Under the pieces are notes generated by a model that saw only the letters and a program-made list of their open reading frames with translations, searched no databases and was not told the origin of the DNA. DNA of 46,731 nucleotides from Verrucomicrobiaceae bacterium (GTDB taxonomy: Bacteria > Verrucomicrobiota > Verrucomicrobiia > Verrucomicrobiales > V1-33). This document shows, piece by piece, positions 34,567 through 43,628 of the stretch (position 1 is the stretch's first letter; each line of letters starts with the position of its first letter). Where the stretch lies: positions 1 to 46,731 of the forward strand of contig JAIXVE010000001.1 in the NCBI GenBank assembly GCA_027483175.1, written 5' to 3'. The position numbers and the translations under genes are program-made.

Positions 34567-34674
34567 ATGACCGCCTCCATCACCATCGACAGTTCTGGCA
34601 GGCTGGTGCTCCCCAAAGCCATGCGCGACGCCCTCCACCTCCGCCACCGCGACCCCGAAATCTCAGAAGCCTGA
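34567..34674 (+). pseudogene. Truncated AbrB/MazE-type antitoxin domain (35 codons)
   Basis: A short frame reading MTASITIDSSGRLVLPKAMR, the N-terminal swapped-hairpin motif of AbrB/SpoVT/MazE DNA-binding proteins (T-I-D-x-x-G-R-L-V-L-P), followed by ALHLRHRD and then a stop where the second half of the domain should be. The rest does not resume in the other two frames. No toxin gene is adjacent. Probably the leftover of a toxin-antitoxin pair (VapB, MazE or PrlF type), lying between the divergent 831-residue and methyltransferase genes. The remaining intergenic DNA from 34516 to 34841 shows nothing else. Confidence 0.6.
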
Positions 34675-34841
34675 CCGCGGCAAGGCACCTCCGCCGAACG
34701 CCATGAAGGCCCGGTGCCCGCATCCCCCAGCCTCTCCGCCGCATTCATCACATCATTTCACGTGACCTCCATGCCTCCACCCGGCAGGATCAAGCGTTAA
34801 TGAATAGTCCTGCCCCCCCGCAGGTCCTCTCCCGCCGCGCC

Positions 34842-35741
34842 ATGCCACAGTCATCTTCCCGCTTCCCGCTCCTCTCCTTCCCCCTCCAACCGCTTCGCTC
34901 CACGACCAACCGCGTCGCACCAGGCTCCAAACTCGACCACCACCTCCGCGCCGGACGCTACTCCGTCCGCATGCTGCGCTACTGGTGGACCGCTCAGGCC
35001 ATCGCCCGCGAATCCAAACGCCAGGGCCGTCCCCTCGCCATCGTCGAACTCGGCTCGGAACGCGGCTGGATGAAACAGTTCACCTCACCGGAAGCCGTCG
35101 CCTCATGGACCGGTCTCGACTGGAACCCCCGATCCGAAGCCGTCACCGTCGCCGGCTACGATGTCGTCCATCAGGCCAACTTCGACGTCACTCTCCCGCT
35201 CCCCGACGCCTCCGCTGACGTCGTCGTCTGCTCCCACGTCTTCGAGCACCTCCCGCGCCCGGGCTTCACCATCGCCGAAGTCAGCCGCATCCTCAAACCC
35301 GGCGGCATCTTCCTCGCCACCGCCCCGACCCTCCCTCAGTGGATCGCCCGGCTCCGCGAAAAATGGTACCGCAAGGAACTCGCCGCCGGCCGCATCGTCC
35401 CCGGCGGCCACATCACCGTCCTTTCCCCGGACCGCTGGAAACAACTCTGCTACGACACCGGGCTCAACGTCGAATTCGCCACCGGCAGCCACACGCTCCG
35501 CCTCACCGGCAATTGCCTCGAAAACCGGCACTGGTGGGTCCGCGCCAATCAATTCACCGCCGCGCTCATCCCTTCCCTCGGCTCCGAATGCTGCGTCCAG
35601 GCACGCCGCGCCGAACCCCTCGTCGACACCCCCCACTCTCTCCCCAAAGGCAACGACCGCCGTCGCCGCAGAATCATCGCGGCCGCCGCTCTCGCCGCCC
35701 TCTCCCTCGCAGCCGCCGCCATCTGGTTCTTCACGCGCTGA
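34842..35741 (+). CDS. Class I SAM-dependent methyltransferase with C-terminal membrane helix
   Basis: A 299-residue protein with a methyltransferase type 11 core: motif I LAIVELGSERGWM, acidic residue in GLDWNPRS, and the post-motif VVVCSHVFEHLPRPGFTIAEVSRILKPGG, typical of small-molecule, lipid or sugar methyltransferases. The C-terminus has a basic stretch (NDRRRRR) and then one hydrophobic helix (IIAAAALAALSLAAAAIWFF), so the enzyme is probably anchored at the inner face of the membrane. ATG at 34842 is used; the frame opens at 34800. The 3' end overlaps the convergent ABC transporter gene by 11 bases. Substrate unknown. Confidence 0.85.
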   Translation: MPQSSSRFPLLSFPLQPLRSTTNRVAPGSKLDHHLRAGRYSVRMLRYWWTAQAIARESKRQGRPLAIVELGSERGWMKQFTSPEAVASWTGLDWNPRSEAVTVAGYDVVHQANFDVTLPLPDASADVVVCSHVFEHLPRPGFTIAEVSRILKPGGIFLATAPTLPQWIARLREKWYRKELAAGRIVPGGHITVLSPDRWKQLCYDTGLNVEFATGSHTLRLTGNCLENRHWWVRANQFTAALIPSLGSECCVQARRAEPLVDTPHSLPKGNDRRRRRIIAAAALAALSLAAAAIWFFTR

Positions 35742-37467
35742 CTGCCGCTTCCTCCTTCAGCCCGCCCGCGCATAACCGCGCATACAGGCCCCCGTCCGCG
35801 AGCAGTTCCCCGTGCCGCCCGGACTCCACCACGCGCCCGCGCTCCATCACATAAATCCGGTCCGCCTTCTCCACCGTGCTCAGTCGATGCGCGATCACAA
35901 AACACGTCCTATCCGCCCGCAACCGCTCCAAGGCCTCCTGAATCAATCGCTCGGTCTCGTTGTCCACCGCACTCGTCGCCTCGTCCAGCAGCAGAATCGG
36001 CGGATTCTTCAATAACGCCCGCGCAATCGACAAACGCTGCCGCTCCCCGCCACTCAATCGCGTCCCGCGCTCGCCCGTCACCGTCTCCAATCCCTCCGGC
36101 AACCGCCTCACAAATTCCGCCGCGTTCGCCGACTCCAGCGCCGCCCAGATTTCCTCATCCTCAGCCCCAGGCTTCGCCACCGTCAGGTTTTCCCTAACCG
36201 ATGCATTGAATAGAAAACTCTCCTGCGTCACATACCCGATCCGGTCCCGCAGCCATTCCTTCGACATCCCGCTCACCGGCTCCCCATCCAGCAGAATCCT
36301 CCCGCTGTCCGGCTCGTAAAACCTCGTCAGCAGATTCAACAGAGTGCTCTTCCCCGCACCCGTCGGCCCCACTAGCGCAATCGTCTGCCCAGGCTGCGCC
36401 TCCACATCCACCCCAGCCACCGTCGGCACCTCCCCGCCATAAGAAAACGCCACGCCCTCGAACCGAACCGCTCCCCTCAATTCCTCCAGTCTCCTCCCCT
36501 CCGCAAAGTTCGCCTCGTCCGTCTGGTCCAGCACCGCAAACACGCGCTTCCCAGCCACAATCCCCGCCGTGAACAACTGCGTCAGCGGATTCACCCTCGA
36601 CACCGGATCATACAGCAATCCCCACGACATCAGCACCGCTGACAGCGTCCCTAACGTCGCCGTCCCACGGCAGATCCACCACGCTGCAAACGCAATCGTC
36701 AGCACAATCCCGCTCTCCGCCACAAGGGACACAAACGGCCAGATCACCGCATTCGCCTTCACCACCGACAACTGCGCCGTCTGCACGTCCCGGCTCCGCC
36801 CTTCAAACCGCTCCAGTTCCTCCGGCTCCACCGTGTACGCCTTGATCTGCCGGATCCCCGCAATGTTGTCGTGCAGCAGCGAATTCAACGCACTCCCCGC
36901 CTCGCTAGCCGCCTTGTACCTTGGCTCCACCCGCTTCTGATAAATCCTCACCGCCAGCGCCACCACCGGCAGCGGAGCCACCGTCAGCAGGGTCAGCCCC
37001 GCGTGCTGTGTCAGCAGATACCCGAACACCACCACAAACTGCAACACGCCGCTCAACCCCTGGTCCAATCCCTCGATGATCACCCGCTCCATCGCAGGCA
37101 CATCACTCGCCACCCGCGTCATGATGTCCCCAGTCGGCTGATTGTCGAACCACCGCAGCGGCAACCGCTGGATCTTCCCGTACAACTCTGTCCGCAAATC
37201 ATGCACCACTTTCTGCTCGAACACGTTGTTCGACACCGTCCGCAGCGTGAACAACACCTGCCGCAACGCAATCGCTCCCAGCCCCACCAGCGCCAGCGGC
37301 AAAATCCTCTCAGTCTGCCCCTTCGGAATCACCTCATCCGTGAACTCTTTGCTCAGCGCCGGCAGCACCAGCACCAGCAGCGTACACACCGCCGCCAGCA
37401 CCAGCGTCGCCACCGCACGCCATGGGTATCGCCACGTGTATCCAAATATCCTGCGCAATGTCGCCAT
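35731..37467 (-). CDS. MsbA-type ABC exporter (fused permease and ATPase)
   Basis: A 578-residue half-transporter that works as a homodimer. The N-terminal 310 residues are the six-helix ABC membrane domain, with the coupling region around LPLRWFDNQPTGDIMTRV. The ATPase follows: Walker A GPTGAGKST (about 367-374), Q-loop YVTQESFLFNASVREN, signature LSGGERQR (about 471), Walker B ILLLDEATSAVD (about 490) and H-loop IAHRLST (H527). Likely exports lipid, lipid A or a drug; the substrate cannot be told from sequence. It overlaps the methyltransferase tail to tail. Confidence 0.93.
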   Translation of the reverse strand: MATLRRIFGYTWRYPWRAVATLVLAAVCTLLVLVLPALSKEFTDEVIPKGQTERILPLALVGLGAIALRQVLFTLRTVSNNVFEQKVVHDLRTELYGKIQRLPLRWFDNQPTGDIMTRVASDVPAMERVIIEGLDQGLSGVLQFVVVFGYLLTQHAGLTLLTVAPLPVVALAVRIYQKRVEPRYKAASEAGSALNSLLHDNIAGIRQIKAYTVEPEELERFEGRSRDVQTAQLSVVKANAVIWPFVSLVAESGIVLTIAFAAWWICRGTATLGTLSAVLMSWGLLYDPVSRVNPLTQLFTAGIVAGKRVFAVLDQTDEANFAEGRRLEELRGAVRFEGVAFSYGGEVPTVAGVDVEAQPGQTIALVGPTGAGKSTLLNLLTRFYEPDSGRILLDGEPVSGMSKEWLRDRIGYVTQESFLFNASVRENLTVAKPGAEDEEIWAALESANAAEFVRRLPEGLETVTGERGTRLSGGERQRLSIARALLKNPPILLLDEATSAVDNETERLIQEALERLRADRTCFVIAHRLSTVEKADRIYVMERGRVVESGRHGELLADGGLYARLCAGGLKEEAAVSA

Positions 37468-37519
37468 CGCCCCACATCACCGCCTTCCCGCCCCAGCGCA
37501 AAGGCGTTATCCCCTCCCC

Positions 37520-38197
37520 TCAACCCTCCCCAGCCAGCAGATCCGGACGCACCGCCGCCGTCCGCGCCCGCCCCATCTCCCGCTTCCACGCCGCTATCTT
37601 CGCATGATTCCCCTCCAGCAGCACCGACGGCACTTTCATCCCCCGAAACTCCGGCGGTCGCGTGTAGCACGGCGCTTCCAGCAATCCATCAGAAAACGAT
37701 TCCTCCACCGCCGACCGCTCATCCCCCAGCACGCCCGGAATCAGCCGCACCACCGCATCCGTAAACACATTCGCCGCAATCGCCCCGTTCGTCAGCACAT
37801 AATCCCCGATCGAAATCTCGTCGTCCACCAGCGCCTCCACCACCCGGTGATCAATCCCCTCGTAATGCCCGCACAGCACCAGCAGATGCCCGCACTGCGC
37901 AAACGCCTTCGCCTCGGCCTGACAAAACTGCCGACCCTGCGGCGTCATCAGCACCGTCCTCGTCCCCTCCCCGCGCAGCCCCTCCACCGCCGCAAACCAC
38001 GGCTCGCACTTCATCACCATCCCCTGACCCCCACCATACGGCTCGTCATCCACCCTCCGATGCCGGTCCGTCGCCCACTCCCTCAAATCATGCACCCGCA
38101 AATCCAATAACCCCTTCTCCCGGGCACGACCCATCATGCTCAAACCCAATGGCCCGGCACACATCTCCGGAAAGATCGTCACAATATCAATGCGCAT
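37520..38197 (-). CDS. trmD: tRNA (guanosine-37-N1)-methyltransferase
   Basis: A 225-residue SPOUT enzyme that makes m1G37 in tRNAs reading CNN codons, protecting against +1 frameshifting. The start MRIDIVTIFPEM at 38197 is typical; the open frame extends upstream into ccsA as shadow. Seen are PYGGGQGMVMK, LCGHYEGIDHRV and the knot segment EISIGDYVLTNG (usually EISIGDYVLTGGE, so slightly altered), plus the C-terminal RPPEFRGMKVPSVL. It follows ccsA by 14 bases on the same strand. In most bacteria trmD lies with rpsP, rimM and rplS, none of which is present here. Confidence 0.95.
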   Translation of the reverse strand: MRIDIVTIFPEMCAGPLGLSMMGRAREKGLLDLRVHDLREWATDRHRRVDDEPYGGGQGMVMKCEPWFAAVEGLRGEGTRTVLMTPQGRQFCQAEAKAFAQCGHLLVLCGHYEGIDHRVVEALVDDEISIGDYVLTNGAIAANVFTDAVVRLIPGVLGDERSAVEESFSDGLLEAPCYTRPPEFRGMKVPSVLLEGNHAKIAAWKREMGRARTAAVRPDLLAGEG

Positions 38198-38211
38198 GCC
38201 AGCTCCCCCCA

Positions 38212-40104
38212 TCAAGCCGTCGCCCCAGGCATCGCCGGCGCTCCCGCTGGCTCCTTCACCTTCGCCCGAAAACTCCCCCAGTACCGCTGCGGGATCATCC
38301 CGATCCCTATCAGCAGCAGATTCACCCCCACCCACGCCAGCAACGCCATGAACGCCGCCCCCATGAATCCGTAACTGTGCAGCCCGATCCCTAGCATGTT
38401 CGTCCCGAACCACGACCAGCTCGTCACCACATTCCCGAAAATCGCCAGATTCATCAGCCCGCGCTCCCGCACCAGCCCTCCCATCCGCGCATGCAGAATC
38501 AGCGCATTCCACAGCACAATGATCAGCGCCCCGTTCTCCTTCGGATCCCATCCCCAGAACCGTCCCCAGCTCTGGTCAGCCCAGATCCCCCCTAGCACCG
38601 TCCCCACAAAACTGAACAGCACCCCGAAACACACAATCGCAAACACCATGCTCGAAAACGCCTTCCCCATCTCCTTCGTCACATGCCGCGTGAAGAACCC
38701 CCGAATCACATAAATCATCCCGATGATCCCCGCCACAAAAGTCGCCGCATAACCAAGGGTCACAATCACCACATGCGTCGCCAGCCAGAAATTCGTGTCC
38801 AGCACCGCCCTCAGCATGATCATCGTGTCCCCGTCCAGGGACAGAAAATGCGCAATCATCAGGGTCCCGAACCCTAGCATCGAAGACACCGCCACCCCGA
38901 TCGCCCGCGGCCAGATCACCTCCAGCACCAATCCCAGCGCCGCCGCCGCCCAACCAATGAACAACGCCGACGAATACAGATTCGTCACCGGTGGCCTCCC
39001 CTCCAGCACCATCCGCGCCACCAACCCAGCCGACATCACCACCAGCGCCAGCACCATCAGCCACACCGCCGACTTCCGCGCCCACTCAAACCGCTCGGGC
39101 GCAAACCACACAAAAATCGACAGCAGAAACGCCAGCACCGAAATCACCATCCCGCGGTAAAACGGCTCGATGAAATTCAACAATTGCTCCCGCGGCGCTT
39201 TCTTCAGATCCGCCTCATGAATCCCCGCAGCCTCCAGCTTCCCTCGGTAATCATTCACCGCCTTGCCAAACCCCGCCGCATCCTTCGCACGATACGCCGC
39301 CGCCATCGCCGCATAACCCGTCAGCGCATAGTGCGGCTCCGGCAGGTCCACCGTCTGCAGCACCCGAGCCCATTCCCCGCCCTTCGCCGCCGTCGGCACC
39401 ATCAGCGGCGCATTCAAATGCGGCTTCACCCACTCCAGATCCGCCGCCTCAAACGGCTGGCCTTCCATCTGCGCATTGAACGCCGCACGGCTCCGCTCCA
39501 GTTGCTTCCGGAACGCCGTCACCCCCTCCGCCAGCTTCCCCTCCGCAGCCGGCCCGACCGCCGCTCGCAATGTCTGATAAAGGCTCAAGCCCTCCCAGAG
39601 ATTCACCAACCCTTTGTCATACGCCGTCCGCAAATCTTCTTTGATCTCCGACGCCCGCGACACTTCCGCCCGCAGTCTCGTCATCCCCGGCGCAATCTGA
39701 TTCCACGCATAATGCTTCCCGTCCGTCCGCCCAGCCTCGCTCTTCCCGGCCGGCAATCCTAGCAACCCAATCACATCCGCATTGTCGATCCGGAAACACG
39801 GCTGCTGATCCGCCGCCGCCGCATCAAACATCAGCTCCGCCAGCCACGCCGTCGCACTGATGATCTTCGGCCCTCCAAACTCACCCTTCCACGGCTCCGT
39901 GTTCAAAGTCTGCTTCTTCCTCAGCAGCAGCAGCGAATTCCTCGCCAGCGAATCAATCGGCTGATGCCTCCCATTCTGCACCACCGGCAGGCTCCCGAAC
40001 CCGCGCAGTGGTACCCCATCCGCCGGATCCTTCGGACCCCGCAGAAAACTCAGTACCCATGCGGCCAGCACAAGGGTTAGTGCAATTGGTATCCAGCGTT
40101 TCAT
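38212..40104 (-). CDS. ccsA: Cytochrome c biogenesis protein CcsA with an N-terminal periplasmic domain
   Basis: A 630-residue inner-membrane protein of system II cytochrome c maturation, moving and presenting heme to apocytochrome c with ResB. An N-terminal anchor (WIPIALTLVLAAWVLSFL) is followed by a periplasmic domain of roughly 270 residues with GSLPVVQNGRHQPIDSLARN, then about eight membrane helices. The tryptophan-rich WWD motif GGIWADQSWGRFWGWDPKEN sits near residue 515, with conserved flanking His residues in the helices. The long N-terminal domain also occurs in Bacteroidetes CcsA-type proteins. ATG at 40104 shares the ATGA overlap with the resB stop codon; the longer open frame is not needed. 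Confidence 0.93.
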   Translation of the reverse strand: MKRWIPIALTLVLAAWVLSFLRGPKDPADGVPLRGFGSLPVVQNGRHQPIDSLARNSLLLLRKKQTLNTEPWKGEFGGPKIISATAWLAELMFDAAAADQQPCFRIDNADVIGLLGLPAGKSEAGRTDGKHYAWNQIAPGMTRLRAEVSRASEIKEDLRTAYDKGLVNLWEGLSLYQTLRAAVGPAAEGKLAEGVTAFRKQLERSRAAFNAQMEGQPFEAADLEWVKPHLNAPLMVPTAAKGGEWARVLQTVDLPEPHYALTGYAAMAAAYRAKDAAGFGKAVNDYRGKLEAAGIHEADLKKAPREQLLNFIEPFYRGMVISVLAFLLSIFVWFAPERFEWARKSAVWLMVLALVVMSAGLVARMVLEGRPPVTNLYSSALFIGWAAAALGLVLEVIWPRAIGVAVSSMLGFGTLMIAHFLSLDGDTMIMLRAVLDTNFWLATHVVIVTLGYAATFVAGIIGMIYVIRGFFTRHVTKEMGKAFSSMVFAIVCFGVLFSFVGTVLGGIWADQSWGRFWGWDPKENGALIIVLWNALILHARMGGLVRERGLMNLAIFGNVVTSWSWFGTNMLGIGLHSYGFMGAAFMALLAWVGVNLLLIGIGMIPQRYWGSFRAKVKEPAGAPAMPGATA

Positions 40105-41816
40105 GCAGTACGGCGTTTTTGGCTGAAGCGGAAAAGATGCAGCAGAAAATGGCGGAGCATCCCATACCCCACCAGCGAACATCCGAAATACGGCGAAAAC
40201 CAGGACGGGTTCCTCACCACCTGCAGCGCACTCGTCCCCCGGCTCCGGTCCAGCTCATCCCGCCCCATCTGATACTGGAAAAACGTCAGCCCCGCATACC
40301 GCAGCGGCGCATTCATATAAATCTCCACCTCCCGGTCCTCCTTCAATCCAGGATTCTCAATCCTCACACGACTCCGGAAATCCTTCGGAATCTCCGTCCC
40401 CGGATAAACCTCATGCGTCGTCTTCATCAGGGTCATGCTGAATGGATGATAGTTCCGCGCCATCCGCAGCGCCACCCGCCACTTCAATCCCCCGAAATCC
40501 ATCTCCTGCTCCTTCAGCATCGGCGTCACCAGCCACGTCCCCTTCTTCCCACCCCCGCGCTCGGTCAACTCAATCACCGCCGACGGCACATTCCGTCCCT
40601 CCATGTCCCGCGCCTCAGGCAACGGCACCGTGAAATACCGCTTCGCCACATCCGAATCCGCCTGCGGTGCCGGATCACTGTCCGTCACCGGCTGATTCGC
40701 CGCCACCCGCTGCGCCGCAAATCGCATCTCCGCATCCTGCATCCCAAACCTCCCCAGCATCTCCGCCCGAAACCGTTCCTTCAACCCAGCCATCAACGCC
40801 GCCGCCTTCTCAGGCTGCCCAGCCACTCGCTTCGCCGTCTCCTCAAGGTCCCCGCCGCCACTCTCCCCAATCGCCTTCAAGGCCGCCTCCCACACCGCCG
40901 CTCGCCCCGGCGCCTCCTTCGCCCTGACCGCTTCCGCCGCCAGATTCTCCGCCGCACTGTACCGCGACTCCAATGCCGCCAGCGCCCCCCGCAGGGTCCC
41001 CTCATGCTGCTGCGCCGTCTGCCGGTTCACCAGCTCACTGTTAGGCATCCACTGCACCACCCGCACCGCAAACGGCAGCTTCTCATGCTCAATCGCACCC
41101 TTCGCCCCCGCCAGCATATCATGCGGAATCGCCGTCACTTCATCATTGTCCCCATCCACCGACCTCAGAAACACCAGCTCGGAATCAAACCGTTCCTCGC
41201 TGTACCGCGCCGTCTGTCCCTCACGAAAACTGATCTGCGACTCCGTCGCCAGCATGTCCGTCGCCAGTTGCCCCACCATCAGAACCACAATCCCCGCATG
41301 CACAAAATCCACCCCGACCTTCTTCCCGCTCCCCTCCATCGCCCCGCGCCGCGACAACACCAGATCCACCACCAGCAGCGCCCCGCACGTGAACGCAAAC
41401 ACCCACGGCATCCACAGTAGCTTCCACGTCACCACATACAGCGCCGCCGCCACCACCCCATAATGCGCCAGCATCGCCACCATCCCGCCAGGCGGCCGCG
41501 TGAACCTACGGAAGTGCGCACACACCAGATTGATCAGAAACGCCAGCCCTAACGCATACCCGCCCGGAAACACCGGCGGCACCCACCAGATGTCCCCCTT
41601 CTGCCTCAGAATCCACCAACTCTTGAACCACCGCTCCTGCGCCAGATACAACCCCTCATGAACCTGCGCCAACGTCCCCAGAAACACCAGCAGCGCACTC
41701 AATCCCAGCAGCACCACCGCCAGCTTCAATGATGTCAGGAAATTCCACACCCCTCCCGCCAGCGAAGGCGACTTACCAGGGGCAATAGTTACAACAGGGG
41801 CGGCAGTGTCACTCAT
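40101..41816 (-). CDS. resB: ResB-like cytochrome c biogenesis protein
   Basis: A 571-residue protein of system II cytochrome c maturation. The N-terminal half has three to four membrane helices (LKLAVVLLGLSALLVFLGT; YALGLAFLINLVCAHF; a pair around LAHYGVVAAALYVV) with the usual ResB opening. Next comes a large periplasmic domain containing SQISFREGQTARYS, an inserted Ala/Glu-rich helical segment at about residues 265-370, and EIYMNAPLRYAGLTFFQYQ, the conserved ResB stretch near the last helix. It overlaps ccsA (ATGA) downstream and the lipoprotein gene (ATGA) upstream, so the three are translated as one unit. Confidence 0.92.
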   Translation of the reverse strand: MSDTAAPVVTIAPGKSPSLAGGVWNFLTSLKLAVVLLGLSALLVFLGTLAQVHEGLYLAQERWFKSWWILRQKGDIWWVPPVFPGGYALGLAFLINLVCAHFRRFTRPPGGMVAMLAHYGVVAAALYVVTWKLLWMPWVFAFTCGALLVVDLVLSRRGAMEGSGKKVGVDFVHAGIVVLMVGQLATDMLATESQISFREGQTARYSEERFDSELVFLRSVDGDNDEVTAIPHDMLAGAKGAIEHEKLPFAVRVVQWMPNSELVNRQTAQQHEGTLRGALAALESRYSAAENLAAEAVRAKEAPGRAAVWEAALKAIGESGGGDLEETAKRVAGQPEKAAALMAGLKERFRAEMLGRFGMQDAEMRFAAQRVAANQPVTDSDPAPQADSDVAKRYFTVPLPEARDMEGRNVPSAVIELTERGGGKKGTWLVTPMLKEQEMDFGGLKWRVALRMARNYHPFSMTLMKTTHEVYPGTEIPKDFRSRVRIENPGLKEDREVEIYMNAPLRYAGLTFFQYQMGRDELDRSRGTSALQVVRNPSWFSPYFGCSLVGYGMLRHFLLHLFRFSQKRRTA

Positions 41817-42895
41817 GGGGTCGCCTTGGCAAAATTCACAAACGTCTCCCGCGCCGCTTTCACCGCAGCCGTCGGTCCCGTCAGCTTATAGAAAAACCAT
41901 CGCCCAGCCCGCGGCACAATCGCCCCACTCAACGCCTTCTCCCCATTCTCCAGATCCACCACCACCGAACCCTCAGGCCCGCCCTCAATCGGCTTCGCCG
42001 CACCCGCCGCCTCCTCTGCCGCCACTTCCGGCAACCCCATCTGCCGACGCCACCTCAACACATTCGCCGCCAACCCTCCCGTATCACTCGGAAACACACT
42101 CACCGCCACCTCCGCCCCACCAGCCACACTGTACTTCGCCACCTGCATCGCCCCAGCCGCCACCACACTCCATCCCTCCGGCACTTTCCCAGGCACTGCA
42201 ATCTCCCCACCTTCACCCGCAGGCGCAGGCGCAGGAGCAACCGCAGGCTGCTCAGGCGCAACCGCAGGAGTCTCCACCTTCGGCGCATCAGCCGCCCCGA
42301 ACTTCACCGTCTTCAAAAACCCCTTAAACGCCTCCAACTGCGCCCCAACCTCATCCGGCGGCCCCTGCAGCTTGAAAAACCAACTCCGCCCCTCCCGGTG
42401 CAGAAACGCCGTCACAATCCTCACCGGACTCCCACCACGCTCCGCACTCAAATCAAAAAACCGTCCCTTCCCCCCGGCAATCTCCGTCTCCTGCAGCGCC
42501 GCCGTCGCCTCCGCCTCACTGAACGCCGGCTGCCCCAGCACGTTCCGCCACATGTTCACCAGCATGTTCTCCTGCCCCTCCATCGACGCCAGCGGCGTGA
42601 TGTTGACCATCACCTCCCCAACCTTGAACTGCCCCACATTCATACCGCCATCCGACCCCAAATCCGTCCATCCACTCGGCAACGCCCACGTCACCGCAGG
42701 CAACGCCTCACGCTCCGCCGCCGGGCCCTCACTAGGCTCCCCGCCTTCCGCCGCCCCAGCCGCCGCACGCACCACTTCCTTGTCCCTCGGCGCAACATAC
42801 GTCCGGATCTCCGCCTTCCGGCAGGCAGGCACAGCAACAAGCACCAACGCCGCCAGAGGCAGCAGTCGGACATGGCAATTGGAACGGTTCAACAT
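41813..42895 (-). CDS. Lipoprotein with two repeated domains, head of the cytochrome c maturation operon
   Basis: A 360-residue lipoprotein: signal LLPLAALVLVAVPAC with Cys25 as the lipidation site. After an acidic linker two similar domains follow: PSGWTDLGSDGGMNVGQFKV ... WRNVLGQPAF at about 72-190, and PEGWSVVAAGAMQVAKYSV ... WRRQMGLPEV at about 235-350, joined by a Pro/Ala linker. Each has a strand, a W-R-R/N helix and the closing RSWFFKLQGP or RWFFYKLTGP. The domain family is not known to me. Its ATGA overlap with resB ties it to the heme pathway; a role in holding heme or apocytochrome at the membrane surface is only a guess. Confidence 0.78.
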   Translation of the reverse strand: MLNRSNCHVRLLPLAALVLVAVPACRKAEIRTYVAPRDKEVVRAAAGAAEGGEPSEGPAAEREALPAVTWALPSGWTDLGSDGGMNVGQFKVGEVMVNITPLASMEGQENMLVNMWRNVLGQPAFSEAEATAALQETEIAGGKGRFFDLSAERGGSPVRIVTAFLHREGRSWFFKLQGPPDEVGAQLEAFKGFLKTVKFGAADAPKVETPAVAPEQPAVAPAPAPAGEGGEIAVPGKVPEGWSVVAAGAMQVAKYSVAGGAEVAVSVFPSDTGGLAANVLRWRRQMGLPEVAAEEAAGAAKPIEGGPEGSVVVDLENGEKALSGAIVPRAGRWFFYKLTGPTAAVKAARETFVNFAKATP

Positions 42896-43002
42896 GGTGG
42901 GACAATGGCAACGCTCTCGAGTTCGCTCATCTTACGCCTCCCAGCCGCACTCAAGCTCTCGTCTCGCCTTTCCTCCCCGCATTTCCTCGGCACTCAGCCC
43001 GG

Positions 43003-43045
43003 AAAAAAATTCACCCGCCGGTCCCATTCGATCCCGGCGGGTGAA
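43003..43045 (-). terminator. Intrinsic terminator of the bactofilin gene
   Basis: On the minus strand TTCACCCGCCGG and CCGGCGGGTGAA form a perfect 12-bp stem (43010-43021 with 43034-43045) with a 12-nt loop, followed at once by seven T (43009-43003). It lies 31 bases past the bactofilin stop codon. Confidence 0.88.
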
Positions 43046-43076
43046 AAATCAGTGAGGATTCAGTCGCAATCAGTTC

Positions 43077-43628
43077 TCAGGAACCACTCGCAGCCGCCGC
43101 CTTCGACGCATTCTTCTGCGCCGCCGCCGCCGCTGCCTTCCCAACCGTCGACTTGCCCATAAAGGTCGCACCCTCTTCAATCGCCAGCGTCCCGGCAATC
43201 ACATCCCCTTCAAGCGTCGCACTGCTCTTCAATTCGCAACGCTCGCTCACCGTGATGTTCCCCTGCACACGACCGAAAATCACCACGGACTTCGTCCGGA
43301 TCTCCCCAGTCACATACGCATTCTCCCCAACCGTCAGGCTCCCGTCCGAACTCACCTCGCCGTCAATCTTCCCGTCAATGATCAGATCGTTGGAAAACTT
43401 CAGCGATCCTTTGATCTCGACGTCGCTGCTCAGAATATTCTTGTTGGGACTCATGATGGATGGTGATTTGACCTGAGGAACTGTTGGACGGGGTTTGGAA
43501 CTGGATTCGTAATAGGTACCCGACGCCTGTGGGGCGGCAGGTGCCGGAGCATAGCCGGATTCCGCAGCCGGAGCAACTCCGGGAGACGTAGGCGGTTGCG
43601 GCTTTTGACCGATGATTTGCTTGAGCAC
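43077..43628 (-). CDS. Bactofilin
   Basis: A cytoskeletal polymer-forming protein of about 183 residues. The C-terminal 115 residues are the bactofilin beta-helix: ILSSDVEIKGSLKFSNDLI, DGKIDGEVSSDGSLTVGEN and SVVIFGRVQGNITVS. An N-terminal tail rich in Pro/Ala/Ser (KPQPPTSPGVAP ... GTYYESSSKPRPTV) is normally disordered. Start uncertain: GTG at 43628 gives MLKQIIGQKPQPP, ATG at 43454 would leave only the helix, and ATG at 43682 a longer tail. The tail region is G-rich on the plus strand, the reverse of its neighbours. The terminator downstream makes it a single-gene unit. The 282 bases from 43629 to 43910 hold no other gene. Confidence 0.9.
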   Translation of the reverse strand: MLKQIIGQKPQPPTSPGVAPAAESGYAPAPAAPQASGTYYESSSKPRPTVPQVKSPSIMSPNKNILSSDVEIKGSLKFSNDLIIDGKIDGEVSSDGSLTVGENAYVTGEIRTKSVVIFGRVQGNITVSERCELKSSATLEGDVIAGTLAIEEGATFMGKSTVGKAAAAAAQKNASKAAAASGS

